Positions 40,640 through 50,180 of a DNA stretch of 64,000 bases are shown here, piece by piece. The notes below the pieces were generated by a model. The model was not told the origin of the DNA and did no database searches. It worked only from the letters and a program-made list of their open reading frames with translations. Numbering within the stretch: the stretch's first letter is position 1; each line of letters begins with the position of its first letter. Both the position numbers and the translations under genes were made by a program. Source of the stretch: DASUPK01 sp963782345 (GTDB taxonomy: Bacteria; Actinomycetota; Thermoleophilia; Solirubrobacterales; 70-9). Location: the NCBI GenBank assembly GCA_963782345.1, contig CAWAJF010000007.1, positions 1 through 64,000 of the forward strand. The letters run 5' to 3'.

Positions 40640-42088
40640 ATGGCGGTCGGTGATGGAGCCGAGCTGATCGAGCTCACGGTCGCTCAAGCGGCCGATCGAA
40701 TCCGCTCCGGCGAGCTCTCCGCCGACGAGTACTTCGGCGCCTACCGCGACGCGGCCGCCGGAGACTCGCTGAACGCCTTCCTCTGGACGGCCGACGAGGC
40801 CGTGGCCGCCGGCGAGGGGCCGCTCGGCGGCATCCCCGTCGCCGTCAAGGACATCTTCTGCACCGAGGGGGTCCCGACTACCGCCGGCTCCCGGATCCTC
40901 GAGGGCTACCGGCCGCCGTACACGGCGACCGCTGTCCGCAAGCTCCGTGAGGCCGGTGCTCGCGTGCTCGGCAAGGCGAACATGGACGAGTTCGCGATGG
41001 GTTCATCGAACGAGAACTCCGCGTACGGGCCGGTGCTCAACCCGTGGGATTCCGGCCGAGTGCCCGGGGGGTCGTCGGGCGGCAGCGCCGCGGCGGTCGC
41101 CGGGCGCCTCGCTCCGTGTGCGATCGGTACGGACACCGGCGGGTCCATTCGCCAGCCCGCGGCGCTCTGCGGCATCGTCGGCATGAAGCCCACCTACGGC
41201 GCCGTCTCGCGGTACGGGATGATCGCCTTCGCCTCCTCGCTCGACCAGTGCGGGCCGCTCACCCGGGACGTCACAGACGCCGCTCTGGTGCTGCAGGCGG
41301 TCGAGGGGCGAGATCCGTGCGACTCGACGTCCCTGGGCATCGAGGGCGGAATCAAGCGGCCGAGCCGGGAGGATCTCAAGGGGCTCAGCTTCGGCATCCC
41401 GAAGGAGCTGGCATCGGAGGCCGAGGGAATCGAGTCCGGCGTCAAGGAGGTCTTCGAGCGCACCGTCGCCCTGATCCAGGAGCTCGGGGGAGAGGTCTCG
41501 GAGACCGAGCTGCCCCACGCTCCACACGGCATCTCCGCCTACTACGTGCTGGCGCCGGCGGAGGCCTCGGCGAATCTGGCGCGCTTCGACGGCGTCCGCT
41601 ACGGGATCAGGGTGAACGGCGACGAACTCACGGAGATGTACGAGGACACCCGGGCCGAGGGCTTCGGGGACGAGGTGAAGCGCCGGATCATGCTCGGCAC
41701 CTACGCCCTCTCCTCGGGCTACTACGAGGCGTACTACGGGCGGGCGCAGCGGGTGCGCACGAAGATCGCCGAGGACTTCTCGAAGGCGTTCGAGCGCTTC
41801 GACTTCGTCGTCACGCCGACCTCGCCGACCGTCGCCTTCGAGCTCGGCGCGAAGACGGATGACCCGCTGGCGATGTACATGAACGACTACTGCACGGTCC
41901 CGATGCCCTTGGCCGGGATCCCCGCGATCTCGATCCCGGCCGGCCTGGCGCCGCCCGATGACGGCGGACCGGAGCTGCCGGTCGGCTTCCAGATCGCCGG
42001 GCCGGCCTTCAGCGACTCGGCGATGCTCGACGCCGCCCACGCCCTGGAGGGGGCGATCGGGTTCCGTCCCAACGGAGGGCCGGCGTGA
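40640..42088 (+). CDS. gatA: Asp/Glu-tRNA amidotransferase subunit A
   Basis: 482-aa amidase-signature glutaminase that supplies ammonia. Catalytic Lys in PVAVKDIFC, cis-Ser in GGSSGGSAAAVAG and nucleophile Ser in GTDTGGSIRQPAAL are intact. It lies 3 nt after gatC and overlaps the zincin gene by GTGA. Confidence 0.96.
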   Translation: MAVGDGAELIELTVAQAADRIRSGELSADEYFGAYRDAAAGDSLNAFLWTADEAVAAGEGPLGGIPVAVKDIFCTEGVPTTAGSRILEGYRPPYTATAVRKLREAGARVLGKANMDEFAMGSSNENSAYGPVLNPWDSGRVPGGSSGGSAAAVAGRLAPCAIGTDTGGSIRQPAALCGIVGMKPTYGAVSRYGMIAFASSLDQCGPLTRDVTDAALVLQAVEGRDPCDSTSLGIEGGIKRPSREDLKGLSFGIPKELASEAEGIESGVKEVFERTVALIQELGGEVSETELPHAPHGISAYYVLAPAEASANLARFDGVRYGIRVNGDELTEMYEDTRAEGFGDEVKRRIMLGTYALSSGYYEAYYGRAQRVRTKIAEDFSKAFERFDFVVTPTSPTVAFELGAKTDDPLAMYMNDYCTVPMPLAGIPAISIPAGLAPPDDGGPELPVGFQIAGPAFSDSAMLDAAHALEGAIGFRPNGGPA

Positions 42089-42374
42089 GGAGCTCGATGC
42101 CGATGGCCGACGAGGAGTTCCGGGATGCCGTCCAGGAGGCCCTCGACTCGCTGCCGCCCGAGATCGCCTCGAAGCTCACCAACGTGGCTGTGATCGTCGA
42201 GGATCGCCATCCAAGCGGCCGCCTGCTCGGCCTGTTCGATCCCAGGGGCGGGCTGCAGCGGATCATCATCTACCGGGAGCACCACACCGACGCCGAGAGC
42301 GTCCGGACGACGGTGCTCCACGAGATCGGGCACTACTTCGGCGCCGACGAGGCAACCGTGAGGGGATGGGGCCT

Positions 42375-42378
<4 letters not shown>
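42085..42378 (+). CDS. Small zincin-like metallopeptidase between gatA and gatB
   Basis: 97 aa, PF06262-type minimal zincin with the zinc motif HEIGHYFG near the C-terminus (LHEIGHYFGADEATVRGWGL). GTG 42085 overlaps the gatA stop (GTGA); ATG 42097, preceded by AGGAG 4 nt upstream, is an equally good start. The stop overlaps the gatB GTG. Proteolysis is not proven for the family. Its tight embedding suggests co-expression with the amidotransferase. Confidence 0.88.
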
Positions 42379-43816
<1,438 letters not shown>

Positions 43817-43817
<1 letters not shown>

Positions 43818-45136
43818 TGGCCTGGAACGTGGTGATCGCCGGCGGTGGGTTCGGCGGCGCGACCGTGGCCCGGCGTCTCGAGCGAACGCTGCCGAAGCAG
43901 TCGGCGCGGCTGATGCTCGTCAACGACGTGAACTTCCTGCTCTACACGCCGTTCCTGCCCGAGGCCGCCGCGGGGCTTCTCGAGCCGCGCCATGTCGTCA
44001 CGCCGCTCCGCGAGATCCTGAAGCGGACCTATCTGAGACTGGGCGCGATCACCGCGCACGACCCGGCGGCCCGCACCGTCGAGCTGCGAACGCACGAGGG
44101 CGAGACGCAGAGCATCCGCTACGACCAGCTCGTCCTCTCGCTGGGCTCGGTGTCGCGGACGGTGCCCGTTCCGGGACTGGACGAGCACGCGATCGGCTTC
44201 AAGAGCCTGGCCGACGCGATCTGGCTGCGCAACCATGTCGTCGAGACGCTCGAGGAGGCGAACGCGACGGAGGACCCGGCGCGACGCGAGCGGCTGCTCA
44301 CCTACGTGTTCGTCGGTGGTGGCTACGCGGGCCTGGAGGCGCTGGCGGAGCTCCAGGACTTCGCCGCCGACGCGATGGACTCCTATCCGCGCGCCCGCCT
44401 CCACGGCATGCGCTGGATCCTCGTGGAGGCGACCGATCGAGTGCTTCCCGAGATCGACGAGAACCTGGCCGACTACGCCGTCCGGGAGCTGCGGGGGCGC
44501 GGCATCGAGATCCGGCTGGGGACGACGCTCGATGCCGTCGAGGCCGACAGCGCAACGCTCTCCACCGGCGAGACGGTCCCCACCCGGACCGTCGTCTGGA
44601 CGGCGGGGGTGAAGCCGCATCCGAGCCTGAAGCAGCTTTCCGTGCCGCTCGACGAGCGCGGTCGCGTCGAGGTCGACGAGCGCCTCGCCGTCAAGGGCAT
44701 GGAGGGCATCTGGGCGATCGGGGACTGCGCGGCCGTGCCGGACCGGAAGCGGGGATTCTCGCCGCCGGCCGCCCAGTACGCGATTCGGCAGGCGAAGGTG
44801 GTGGCCGGCAACGTCGCCTCGGACCTCGGCATCGGCGAATCGCGGCCGTACGTGTACTCGAGCAAGACGGCCTTCGTCAACCTCGGCCGCTACAAGGCCG
44901 TCGGCCGGATCGGCGGCCGCACGTTCTCGGGATTCATCGCCTGGTGGATGGCGCGCACCTACCACCTCAGCCAGATCCCCGGGATGTTCCGCAAGATCCG
45001 GGCCGTGATCGACTGGACCGTCAGCCTGCCCTTCAAGCGCGACCTCTCCGAGGTCGGCTCGATCGGGCACCCGCGGCCGCTGCGGGACGAGGCGTACGAG
45101 CTCGGCGGTTCGCACCGGCCGCTCGACGCGGACTGA
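43817..45136 (+). CDS. ndh: Type II NADH:quinone oxidoreductase
   Basis: 439 aa. Two Rossmann folds: FAD motif IAGGGFGGATVARRLE (residues 7-22) and NADH motif VFVGGGYAGLEALAEL (about 170). WTAGVKPHPSLKQL and IWAIGDCAAV complete the FAD site. An amphipathic C-terminal region (from about 360) with aromatic and basic residues would hold it at the inner membrane face. It passes electrons from NADH to menaquinone, made by the men cluster here, without pumping protons. GTG start overlapping gatB by 1 nt. Confidence 0.93.
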
Positions 45137-45142
45137 CGGCCG

Positions 45143-45433
45143 ATGGCCGGTGCCCCCTATGTGCTGATCGCCCTGCTCTTCGGTCTCGCCACGGGCTTCG
45201 TGGGTCGGGGGAAGGGCAGCTCGTTCTTCATCTGGTTCCTGGTCGGGACCGTGGTGCCGCTCTTCGGCCTGGTCGCGGTGATCCTCTACCGCTCCGAGCA
45301 CGACGAGCCCGAGCGGCGCTGTCCGACCTGCAACAACGTCGTCAAGCTCCACGTCCAGGTCTGCCCGCGGTGCGGGACCGACCTCTACCTGCCGGATCCG
45401 GCCGAGGTGCGGCCGGGGCCTACCTACAGATAA
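45143..45433 (+). CDS. Small membrane protein with C-terminal zinc ribbon
   Basis: 96 aa. Two helices (about 5-20 and 28-48) followed by a cytosolic zinc ribbon C60-x2-C63 ... C74-x2-C77 (RRCPTCNNVV, VCPRCGTDL). Function unknown. It lies 6 nt after ndh, so it is probably in the same operon. Confidence 0.78.
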   Translation: MAGAPYVLIALLFGLATGFVGRGKGSSFFIWFLVGTVVPLFGLVAVILYRSEHDEPERRCPTCNNVVKLHVQVCPRCGTDLYLPDPAEVRPGPTYR

Positions 45434-45464
45434 CGGGTCGCGCTGACGCGCGCCCTCGCATCCA

Positions 45465-46538
45465 CTACCTGAGCCAGGTGCGGACGATCGCGTTCGCGAA
45501 GCCGAGGCCGTAGCGGGCCACTGCCGGTTTCTTCGAGTGGCCGTGCGTCCGCTTGGCCACCGTCACCGGGACCTCCATCGCCGGAACGCCTCGCTTGATC
45601 GCCTCGATCAGGAACTCCGAGGTGTGGAACTGCTCCTGGCGCAGGACCAGCTGCGGAAGGACGGAGGTGCGCACGGCGCGGTAGCCGTTGGAGCAGTCGG
45701 AGACCCTCGTCCTGGTGATGAAGGAGACGAGCTTGTTGAAGAACACGATCCCGAGCTCGCGTGAGCGCGAGTCGGGATCCGCATCGCCGAGGACGCGCGA
45801 GCCGTGGGCGACGTCCACCTCGTCGTCGAGCACCGGCTTCACCAGGCGCTCCATCTCGCTCGGCAGATGCTGGCCGTCGGCGTCGAGCGTGACCACGACG
45901 AGCGCGCCGGACTCCGACATCAACCTGTATCCGGTTCGAAGCGCGGCGCCACCGCCTCGGTTGATCACGTGGCGCGCAACGACCGCGCCGGCCTTGGCGG
46001 AGGCCTCACCGGTGTCATCGCGCGAGCCGTCGTCGACCACGAGGACCGCCGTGGGCTCGCCGCAGACCTCGCGCGGGATCTGGCGGATCACGTCGCCGAC
46101 GCTGTCGGCCTCGTTGTACGCCGGAATCACCACGGCGATCTTGTCCCGGAAGCGCTCCGGCAGCTTCGATTGGCGGAACTCCTCCCAGGCGAGACCCTCG
46201 AGCAGCGAGGAGAGCTGCTGGTTCATGCGCGCGCTCTCGGTCAGCGCGCGCAGCACCAGGAAGAAGAGGATCACGATCGAGAAGACGGCCAGACCGAGAA
46301 TCCGGCCCCCGTTCCCGCGCTTGAACGAGAACGCGGACAGGACCGCGTTGAGCAGCTCCGTCCCCGAGACGATCGCGAGGGCGAGCCCGCCGAGCAGCGC
46401 GAGCAGTACCGCTCCATTGGAGAGCGAGCGGCGGCGCCAGATCGCGAAGACAATCAGCAGAACGGCCAGTGCGAGCCCGAACGCGCGCAGCGCGGTCAGC
46501 TCTTCGGGGAAGACGGACGCGATCACGGGGACGGTCAA
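45465..46538 (-). CDS. GT2-family glycosyltransferase with N-terminal DUF2304-like membrane domain
   Basis: 357 aa. N-terminal three-helix DUF2304 region (about 15-105) fused to a GT-A domain of dolichyl-phosphate mannosyltransferase type: VVIPAYNEADSVGDVI, VVDDGSRDDTG and DADGQHLP (the DXD-like acid pair). Likely transfers a sugar from a nucleotide donor to polyprenyl phosphate. TTG start at 46538, with TATTCT 9 nt upstream. Divergent from the UDP-sulfoquinovose synthase-like gene. A hairpin repeat (copy B) lies 21 nt upstream. Confidence 0.85.
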   Translation of the reverse strand: MTVPVIASVFPEELTALRAFGLALAVLLIVFAIWRRRSLSNGAVLLALLGGLALAIVSGTELLNAVLSAFSFKRGNGGRILGLAVFSIVILFFLVLRALTESARMNQQLSSLLEGLAWEEFRQSKLPERFRDKIAVVIPAYNEADSVGDVIRQIPREVCGEPTAVLVVDDGSRDDTGEASAKAGAVVARHVINRGGGAALRTGYRLMSESGALVVVTLDADGQHLPSEMERLVKPVLDDEVDVAHGSRVLGDADPDSRSRELGIVFFNKLVSFITRTRVSDCSNGYRAVRTSVLPQLVLRQEQFHTSEFLIEAIKRGVPAMEVPVTVAKRTHGHSKKPAVARYGLGFANAIVRTWLR

Positions 46539-46547
46539 GGCGGCGCC

Positions 46548-46553
46548 AGAATA
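46548..46553 (-). promoter_or_regulatory. -10 (TATTCT), 9 nt before the GT2 TTG start
   Basis: TANNNT on the minus strand between repeat copy B and the GT2 gene; predicts a 5' end at or just before the TTG. Confidence 0.45.
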
Positions 46554-46559
46554 TGCCTA

Positions 46560-46609
46560 CATCAATCGGGTTGTCGCATCGCAACACCCACGATGCGACA
46601 CCCTCGCAT
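46560..46609 (-). repeat. GCGAGGGTG/CAACCCG hairpin element, copy B (before GT2)
   Basis: On the minus strand: ATGCGAGGGT, stem GTCGCATCG, loop TGGGTGTTG, stem CGATGCGAC, bulged A, ACCCGATTGATG. This is the longest inner stem of the four copies (9 bp, perfect). It lies between the divergent GT2 and sulfoquinovose genes and points into GT2. It also reads as a 15-codon ORF ending TGATG. Confidence 0.75.
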
Positions 46610-46646
46610 CAGCCGTGCGGGCGCGACGATGCGCCGCTCGGGGCGC

Positions 46647-46652
46647 TACTCT
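46647..46652 (+). promoter_or_regulatory. -10 (TACTCT), 10 nt before the sulfoquinovose-synthase-like ATG
   Basis: TANNNT at 10-nt spacing with no Shine-Dalgarno before the ATG at 46663. Confidence 0.4.
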
Positions 46653-46662
46653 GCCGCCTCTC

Positions 46663-47838
46663 ATGCGCGTCCTCATTCTCGGGGGCGACGGTTACCTCGG
46701 CTGGCCGACGGCGATGCGCTTCTCGGCCCGGGGCCACGAGGTGTCCGTCGTCGACAACTTCTCCCGCCGCAAATGGCACGAGCGCCACGGCACCGACTCC
46801 CTGACCCCGATCGGGGGGCTCGACGAGCGGATCGCGGCCTGGCACGAGATCACGGGCAACGAGATCCGCTCCTACGTCGGCGCGATCGAGGACGCGGGTT
46901 TCCTCGAGGAGGTGATCGTCGAGACCAGGCCGGAGGTCGTCATCCACTACGGCGAGCAGCCCTCCGCGCCGTTCTCGATGGCGAGCCGGGAGCAGGCCGT
47001 CGAGACGCAGTACACGAACGTGATCGGCACGCTCAATCTCCTCTTCTTCCTGCGCGACCACGCCCCCGACTGCCACCTGGTCAAGCTCGGCACGATGGGC
47101 GAGTACGGGACGCCCAACATCGACATCGAGGAGGGGTTCATCGAGATCGAGCACAAGGGCCGCAAGGACACGCTGCCCTTCCCGAAGATGCCGGGGTCGC
47201 TCTACCACCTCTCCAAGGTCCACGACTCGCACAACATCCACTTCGCCTGCCGGATCTGGGGACTGCGCGCGACCGACCTCAACCAGGGCGTCGTCTACGG
47301 CATCGAGACCGACGAGACCGCCCAGGACGAGCGCCTCTGTACGCGCTTCGACTACGACGAGTGGTTCGGGACGGTGCTGAACCGCTACTGCGTGCAGTCC
47401 GTCGTCGGCCACCCGCTCACCGTCTACGGCAAGGGTGGCCAGACCCGCGGCTTCCTCAACATCCGCGACACGCTCCAGTGCGTCGAGCTGGCGGTCGAGA
47501 ACCCGGCCGACGCCGGCGAATACCGCGTCTTCAACCAGTTCACCGAGCAGTTCTCGGTCGGCGAGCTCGCCGAGCTCGTGCAGCGCTCGGCGGCCGAGGT
47601 CGGCTTCGAGATCGACATCGACCACGTCGAGAACCCGCGGGTCGAGGCCGAGGAGCACTACTACAACCCCGTCCACACCAAGCTGCTGGACCTGGGCCTG
47701 AAGCCGAGCTACCTCGGCGACGAGCTGGTCCGCTCGATGCTGAAGACGATCGAGCGCCACCGCGGCCGCGTGATCGACTCGGCGATCGACCCGCGCACCC
47801 GGTGGAAGCCCGCAGGGGCTCCCGCCGCCGCAAGTTAG
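46663..47838 (+). CDS. sqd1: UDP-sulfoquinovose synthase-like NAD-dependent epimerase
   Basis: 391-aa extended SDR. NAD motif GGDGYLGWPTA; strongly diagnostic SQD1 stretches HLVKLGTMGEYGTPNIDIEE and SLYHLSKVHDSHN (the YxxxK pair), DLNQGVVYGIETDET and TVYGKGGQTRGFLNI. SQD1 makes UDP-sulfoquinovose from UDP-glucose and sulfite for sulfolipid or sulfo-glycans. The paired divergent GT2 could use the product or a related sugar, but no SQDG synthase gene is visible. Confidence 0.9.
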   Translation: MRVLILGGDGYLGWPTAMRFSARGHEVSVVDNFSRRKWHERHGTDSLTPIGGLDERIAAWHEITGNEIRSYVGAIEDAGFLEEVIVETRPEVVIHYGEQPSAPFSMASREQAVETQYTNVIGTLNLLFFLRDHAPDCHLVKLGTMGEYGTPNIDIEEGFIEIEHKGRKDTLPFPKMPGSLYHLSKVHDSHNIHFACRIWGLRATDLNQGVVYGIETDETAQDERLCTRFDYDEWFGTVLNRYCVQSVVGHPLTVYGKGGQTRGFLNIRDTLQCVELAVENPADAGEYRVFNQFTEQFSVGELAELVQRSAAEVGFEIDIDHVENPRVEAEEHYYNPVHTKLLDLGLKPSYLGDELVRSMLKTIERHRGRVIDSAIDPRTRWKPAGAPAAAS

Positions 47839-47893
47839 TCGAGCATCGGCTTCGCCCTGCGCTCCTCAGTGCAGCGCCCTTGCAGCCGCTCGC

Positions 47894-47899
47894 TACCAT
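47894..47899 (+). promoter_or_regulatory. Leaderless -10 (TACCAT) of ilvB
   Basis: TANNNT, 6 nt before the ilvB ATG. A leaderless ilvB message leaves no room for a branched-chain attenuator. Confidence 0.6.
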
Positions 47900-47905
47900 C
47901 GGCCC

Positions 47906-49585
47906 ATGCGAGCCGCTGACGCACTGATGGAGGCCCTCAAGGCCGAGGGCGCCAAGCACATCTTCGGGATTCCCGGCGGGGCCAATCTGCCGATCTACGA
48001 CGCGGTACATGACGCGGAGCTCGATCACATCCAGGCTCGCCACGAGCAGGGTGCCGGTCACATGGCCGAGGGCTACGCGAAGGCGTCGGGCCGCGTCGGC
48101 GTCGCCTTCGCCACCTCGGGCCCCGGCGCGACCAACCTGGTCACACCGATCGCGGACGCGATGCTCGACTCGGTGCCCACCGTCTTCATCACGGGACAGG
48201 TCCGCACCGACCTGATCGGCACCGACGGTTTCCAGGAGGCGGACGTGAACGGCATCACGATGCCGATCGTCAAGCACTCCTTCATGGTCCAGGACCCGCG
48301 ATACATCCCGGACTACGTCCATGCCGCGTTCCACATCGCGTCGACCGGACGGCCCGGGCCGGTGCTCGTCGATGTCCCGCAGGACCTCTCGCGCGCGGAC
48401 ATCGAGTACGAGCCGAGCACCGAGACGCCCAACCTGCCGGGCTACAAGCCCTCCACCGAGGGGAACATCAAGCAGATCAGGATCGCCGCCAAGGCGCTGG
48501 CCAACGCGCAGCGACCGGTGATCTACGCGGGCGGCGGCGTGATCAACGCAAACGCCTCCGAGGAGCTGCGCGAGCTCTGCCTCGCCGACAACTTCCCCGT
48601 CACCTGCACCCTGATGGGCCTCGGCGGCTTCCCGGCCGGCCACGAGCAGTGGCTCGGCATGCTCGGGATGCACGGCACCCGCACCGCCAACTACGCGATG
48701 GACAACGCCGACCTGATCGTCAACGTGGGCGCGCGGTTCGACGACCGGATCACCGGAAAGCTCTCCGAGTTCGCCCCGCGCGCGAAGTTCGTCCACATCG
48801 ACATCGATCCCGCCGAGATCTCCAAGAACGTCCCGGCTCACATCCCGATCGTCGGTGACGCGAAGGAGGTCCTGCCCAAGCTGACCAAGGAGTACAGGGC
48901 GATCCAGGCGGATCGCTCCCGGCTCGATGCGTGGTGGGAGCGGATCCACGGCTGGCAGAAGGAGTACCCGCTCGCCTACGAGGACAGCTCCGACGGCGAG
49001 ATCAAGCCCCAGCGAATGATCGAGGCGATGTTCGCCGCCACCGAGGGCGACGCGATCATCACCTCCGACGTCGGCCAGCACCAGATGTGGGCGGCGCAGT
49101 ACTACGGCTTCGACAAGCCCCGGCGCTGGATCAACTCCGGCGGCCTCGGCACGATGGGCTTCGGCCTGCCGAGCGCGATCGGCGCCAACGTCGCCCAGCC
49201 CGACGACACGGTCGTCTGCCTCGCCGGAGACGGCAGCCTGATCATGACCTGCCAGGAGCTCGCCACCGCCGTGCGCCACGAGGTGCCGGTCAAGGTCTTC
49301 CTGATGAACAACGGCTACTTCGGGATGGTCCGCCAGTGGCAGGAGCTCTTCTGGGACGGCCGCTACTCATCCGTCGAGATGGGCCCGAGCCCGGACTGGC
49401 CGAAGCTCGCCGAGGCCTTCGGAGCCAAAGGGATGATGGTCGACGACAAGAACGAGGTCGAGGGCGCCATGCGCGAAGCGCTGGCCACCGAGGGCCCCGT
49501 CCTGCTCGATGTCCGCGTCACCAAGGACGAGAACTGCTACCCGATGATCCCTGCCGGCGCCGCCGCGAGGGACATGGTGGGCTAG
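47906..49585 (+). CDS. ilvB: Acetolactate synthase large subunit
   Basis: 559-aa ThDP enzyme for the first common step of Val/Leu/Ile synthesis. Catalytic Glu in ARHEQGAGHMAEGYAK; ThDP-Mg motif GDGSLIMTCQELATAV with MNNGYFGMVRQWQ. FAD-binding middle domain present. The N-terminus is short, as in actinobacterial forms. Followed 3 nt later by ilvN. Confidence 0.95.
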   Translation: MRAADALMEALKAEGAKHIFGIPGGANLPIYDAVHDAELDHIQARHEQGAGHMAEGYAKASGRVGVAFATSGPGATNLVTPIADAMLDSVPTVFITGQVRTDLIGTDGFQEADVNGITMPIVKHSFMVQDPRYIPDYVHAAFHIASTGRPGPVLVDVPQDLSRADIEYEPSTETPNLPGYKPSTEGNIKQIRIAAKALANAQRPVIYAGGGVINANASEELRELCLADNFPVTCTLMGLGGFPAGHEQWLGMLGMHGTRTANYAMDNADLIVNVGARFDDRITGKLSEFAPRAKFVHIDIDPAEISKNVPAHIPIVGDAKEVLPKLTKEYRAIQADRSRLDAWWERIHGWQKEYPLAYEDSSDGEIKPQRMIEAMFAATEGDAIITSDVGQHQMWAAQYYGFDKPRRWINSGGLGTMGFGLPSAIGANVAQPDDTVVCLAGDGSLIMTCQELATAVRHEVPVKVFLMNNGYFGMVRQWQELFWDGRYSSVEMGPSPDWPKLAEAFGAKGMMVDDKNEVEGAMREALATEGPVLLDVRVTKDENCYPMIPAGAAARDMVG

Positions 49586-49588
49586 GCC

Positions 49589-50143
49589 ATGGAGGCCGGG
49601 ACCCCTGACCTGATCAACCTGGCGGATCTCGACGCCGCAGCCGGTCGTCTCACGGGCCGCAAGCACGTCCTCTCGATCATGGTCGAGAACCGCCCCGGCG
49701 TCCTTGCCCGGATCGCCGGCCTGTTCAGTCGCCGCGGCTTCAACATCGACACGCTGGCCGTCGGCCCCACGGACGACCCCGAGGTCTCCCGGATCACCCT
49801 GACCGTCGACGGCGCCGTCCATCCGATCGACCAGGTCACCAAGCAGCTCCACAAGCTGGTCAACGTGATCAAGATCCGGGATATGGAGCCGGGCGAGACG
49901 ATTGCCCGCGAGATGGCCCTCTTCAAGGTCTCCGCCCCGATCGAGGGCCGCGCCGAGATCATGCAGTTCGCCGAGATCTTCAGGGCCAAGATCGTCGACG
50001 TCTCCCGTCGCTCGCTCACCATCGAGGTCACCGGCAGCTCCGACAAGGTCGAGGCCTTCGAGCGGATGATCCGCCCGCACGGCCTGATCGAGATGGTCCG
50101 CACGGGCGAGGTCGCGATCGCCCGCTCCAAGCCCGACAGCTAG
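49589..50143 (+). CDS. ilvN: Acetolactate synthase small (regulatory) subunit
   Basis: 184 aa. N-terminal ACT domain (from about 28, LSIMVENRPGVLARIAGLF, with GFNIDTLAVG) and C-terminal ALS_ss domain. It activates IlvB and gives valine feedback. An N-terminal extension of about 27 residues precedes the ACT domain. Ends 2 nt before repeat copy C and about 34 nt before menF. Confidence 0.95.
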   Translation: MEAGTPDLINLADLDAAAGRLTGRKHVLSIMVENRPGVLARIAGLFSRRGFNIDTLAVGPTDDPEVSRITLTVDGAVHPIDQVTKQLHKLVNVIKIRDMEPGETIAREMALFKVSAPIEGRAEIMQFAEIFRAKIVDVSRRSLTIEVTGSSDKVEAFERMIRPHGLIEMVRTGEVAIARSKPDS

Positions 50144-50145
50144 TG

Positions 50146-50180
50146 ATGCGAGGGTGCGGGACAGCGCAACCCGTTTGATG
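50146..50180 (+). repeat. GCGAGGGTG/CAACCCG hairpin element, copy C (at the menF start)
   Basis: ATGCGAGGGT, stem GCG, loop GGACAG, stem CGC, bulged A, ACCCGTTTGATG; the final ATG is the menF start. The element also reads as a 10-codon ORF (MRGCGTAQPV) whose TGA overlaps the menF ATG. Same strand as menF. Confidence 0.7.

Noticed and set aside
45804..47927. 707-codon open frame across GT2 and the epimerase gene
   Set aside because: Shadow frame with no domain signal; both real genes are well supported in other frames.
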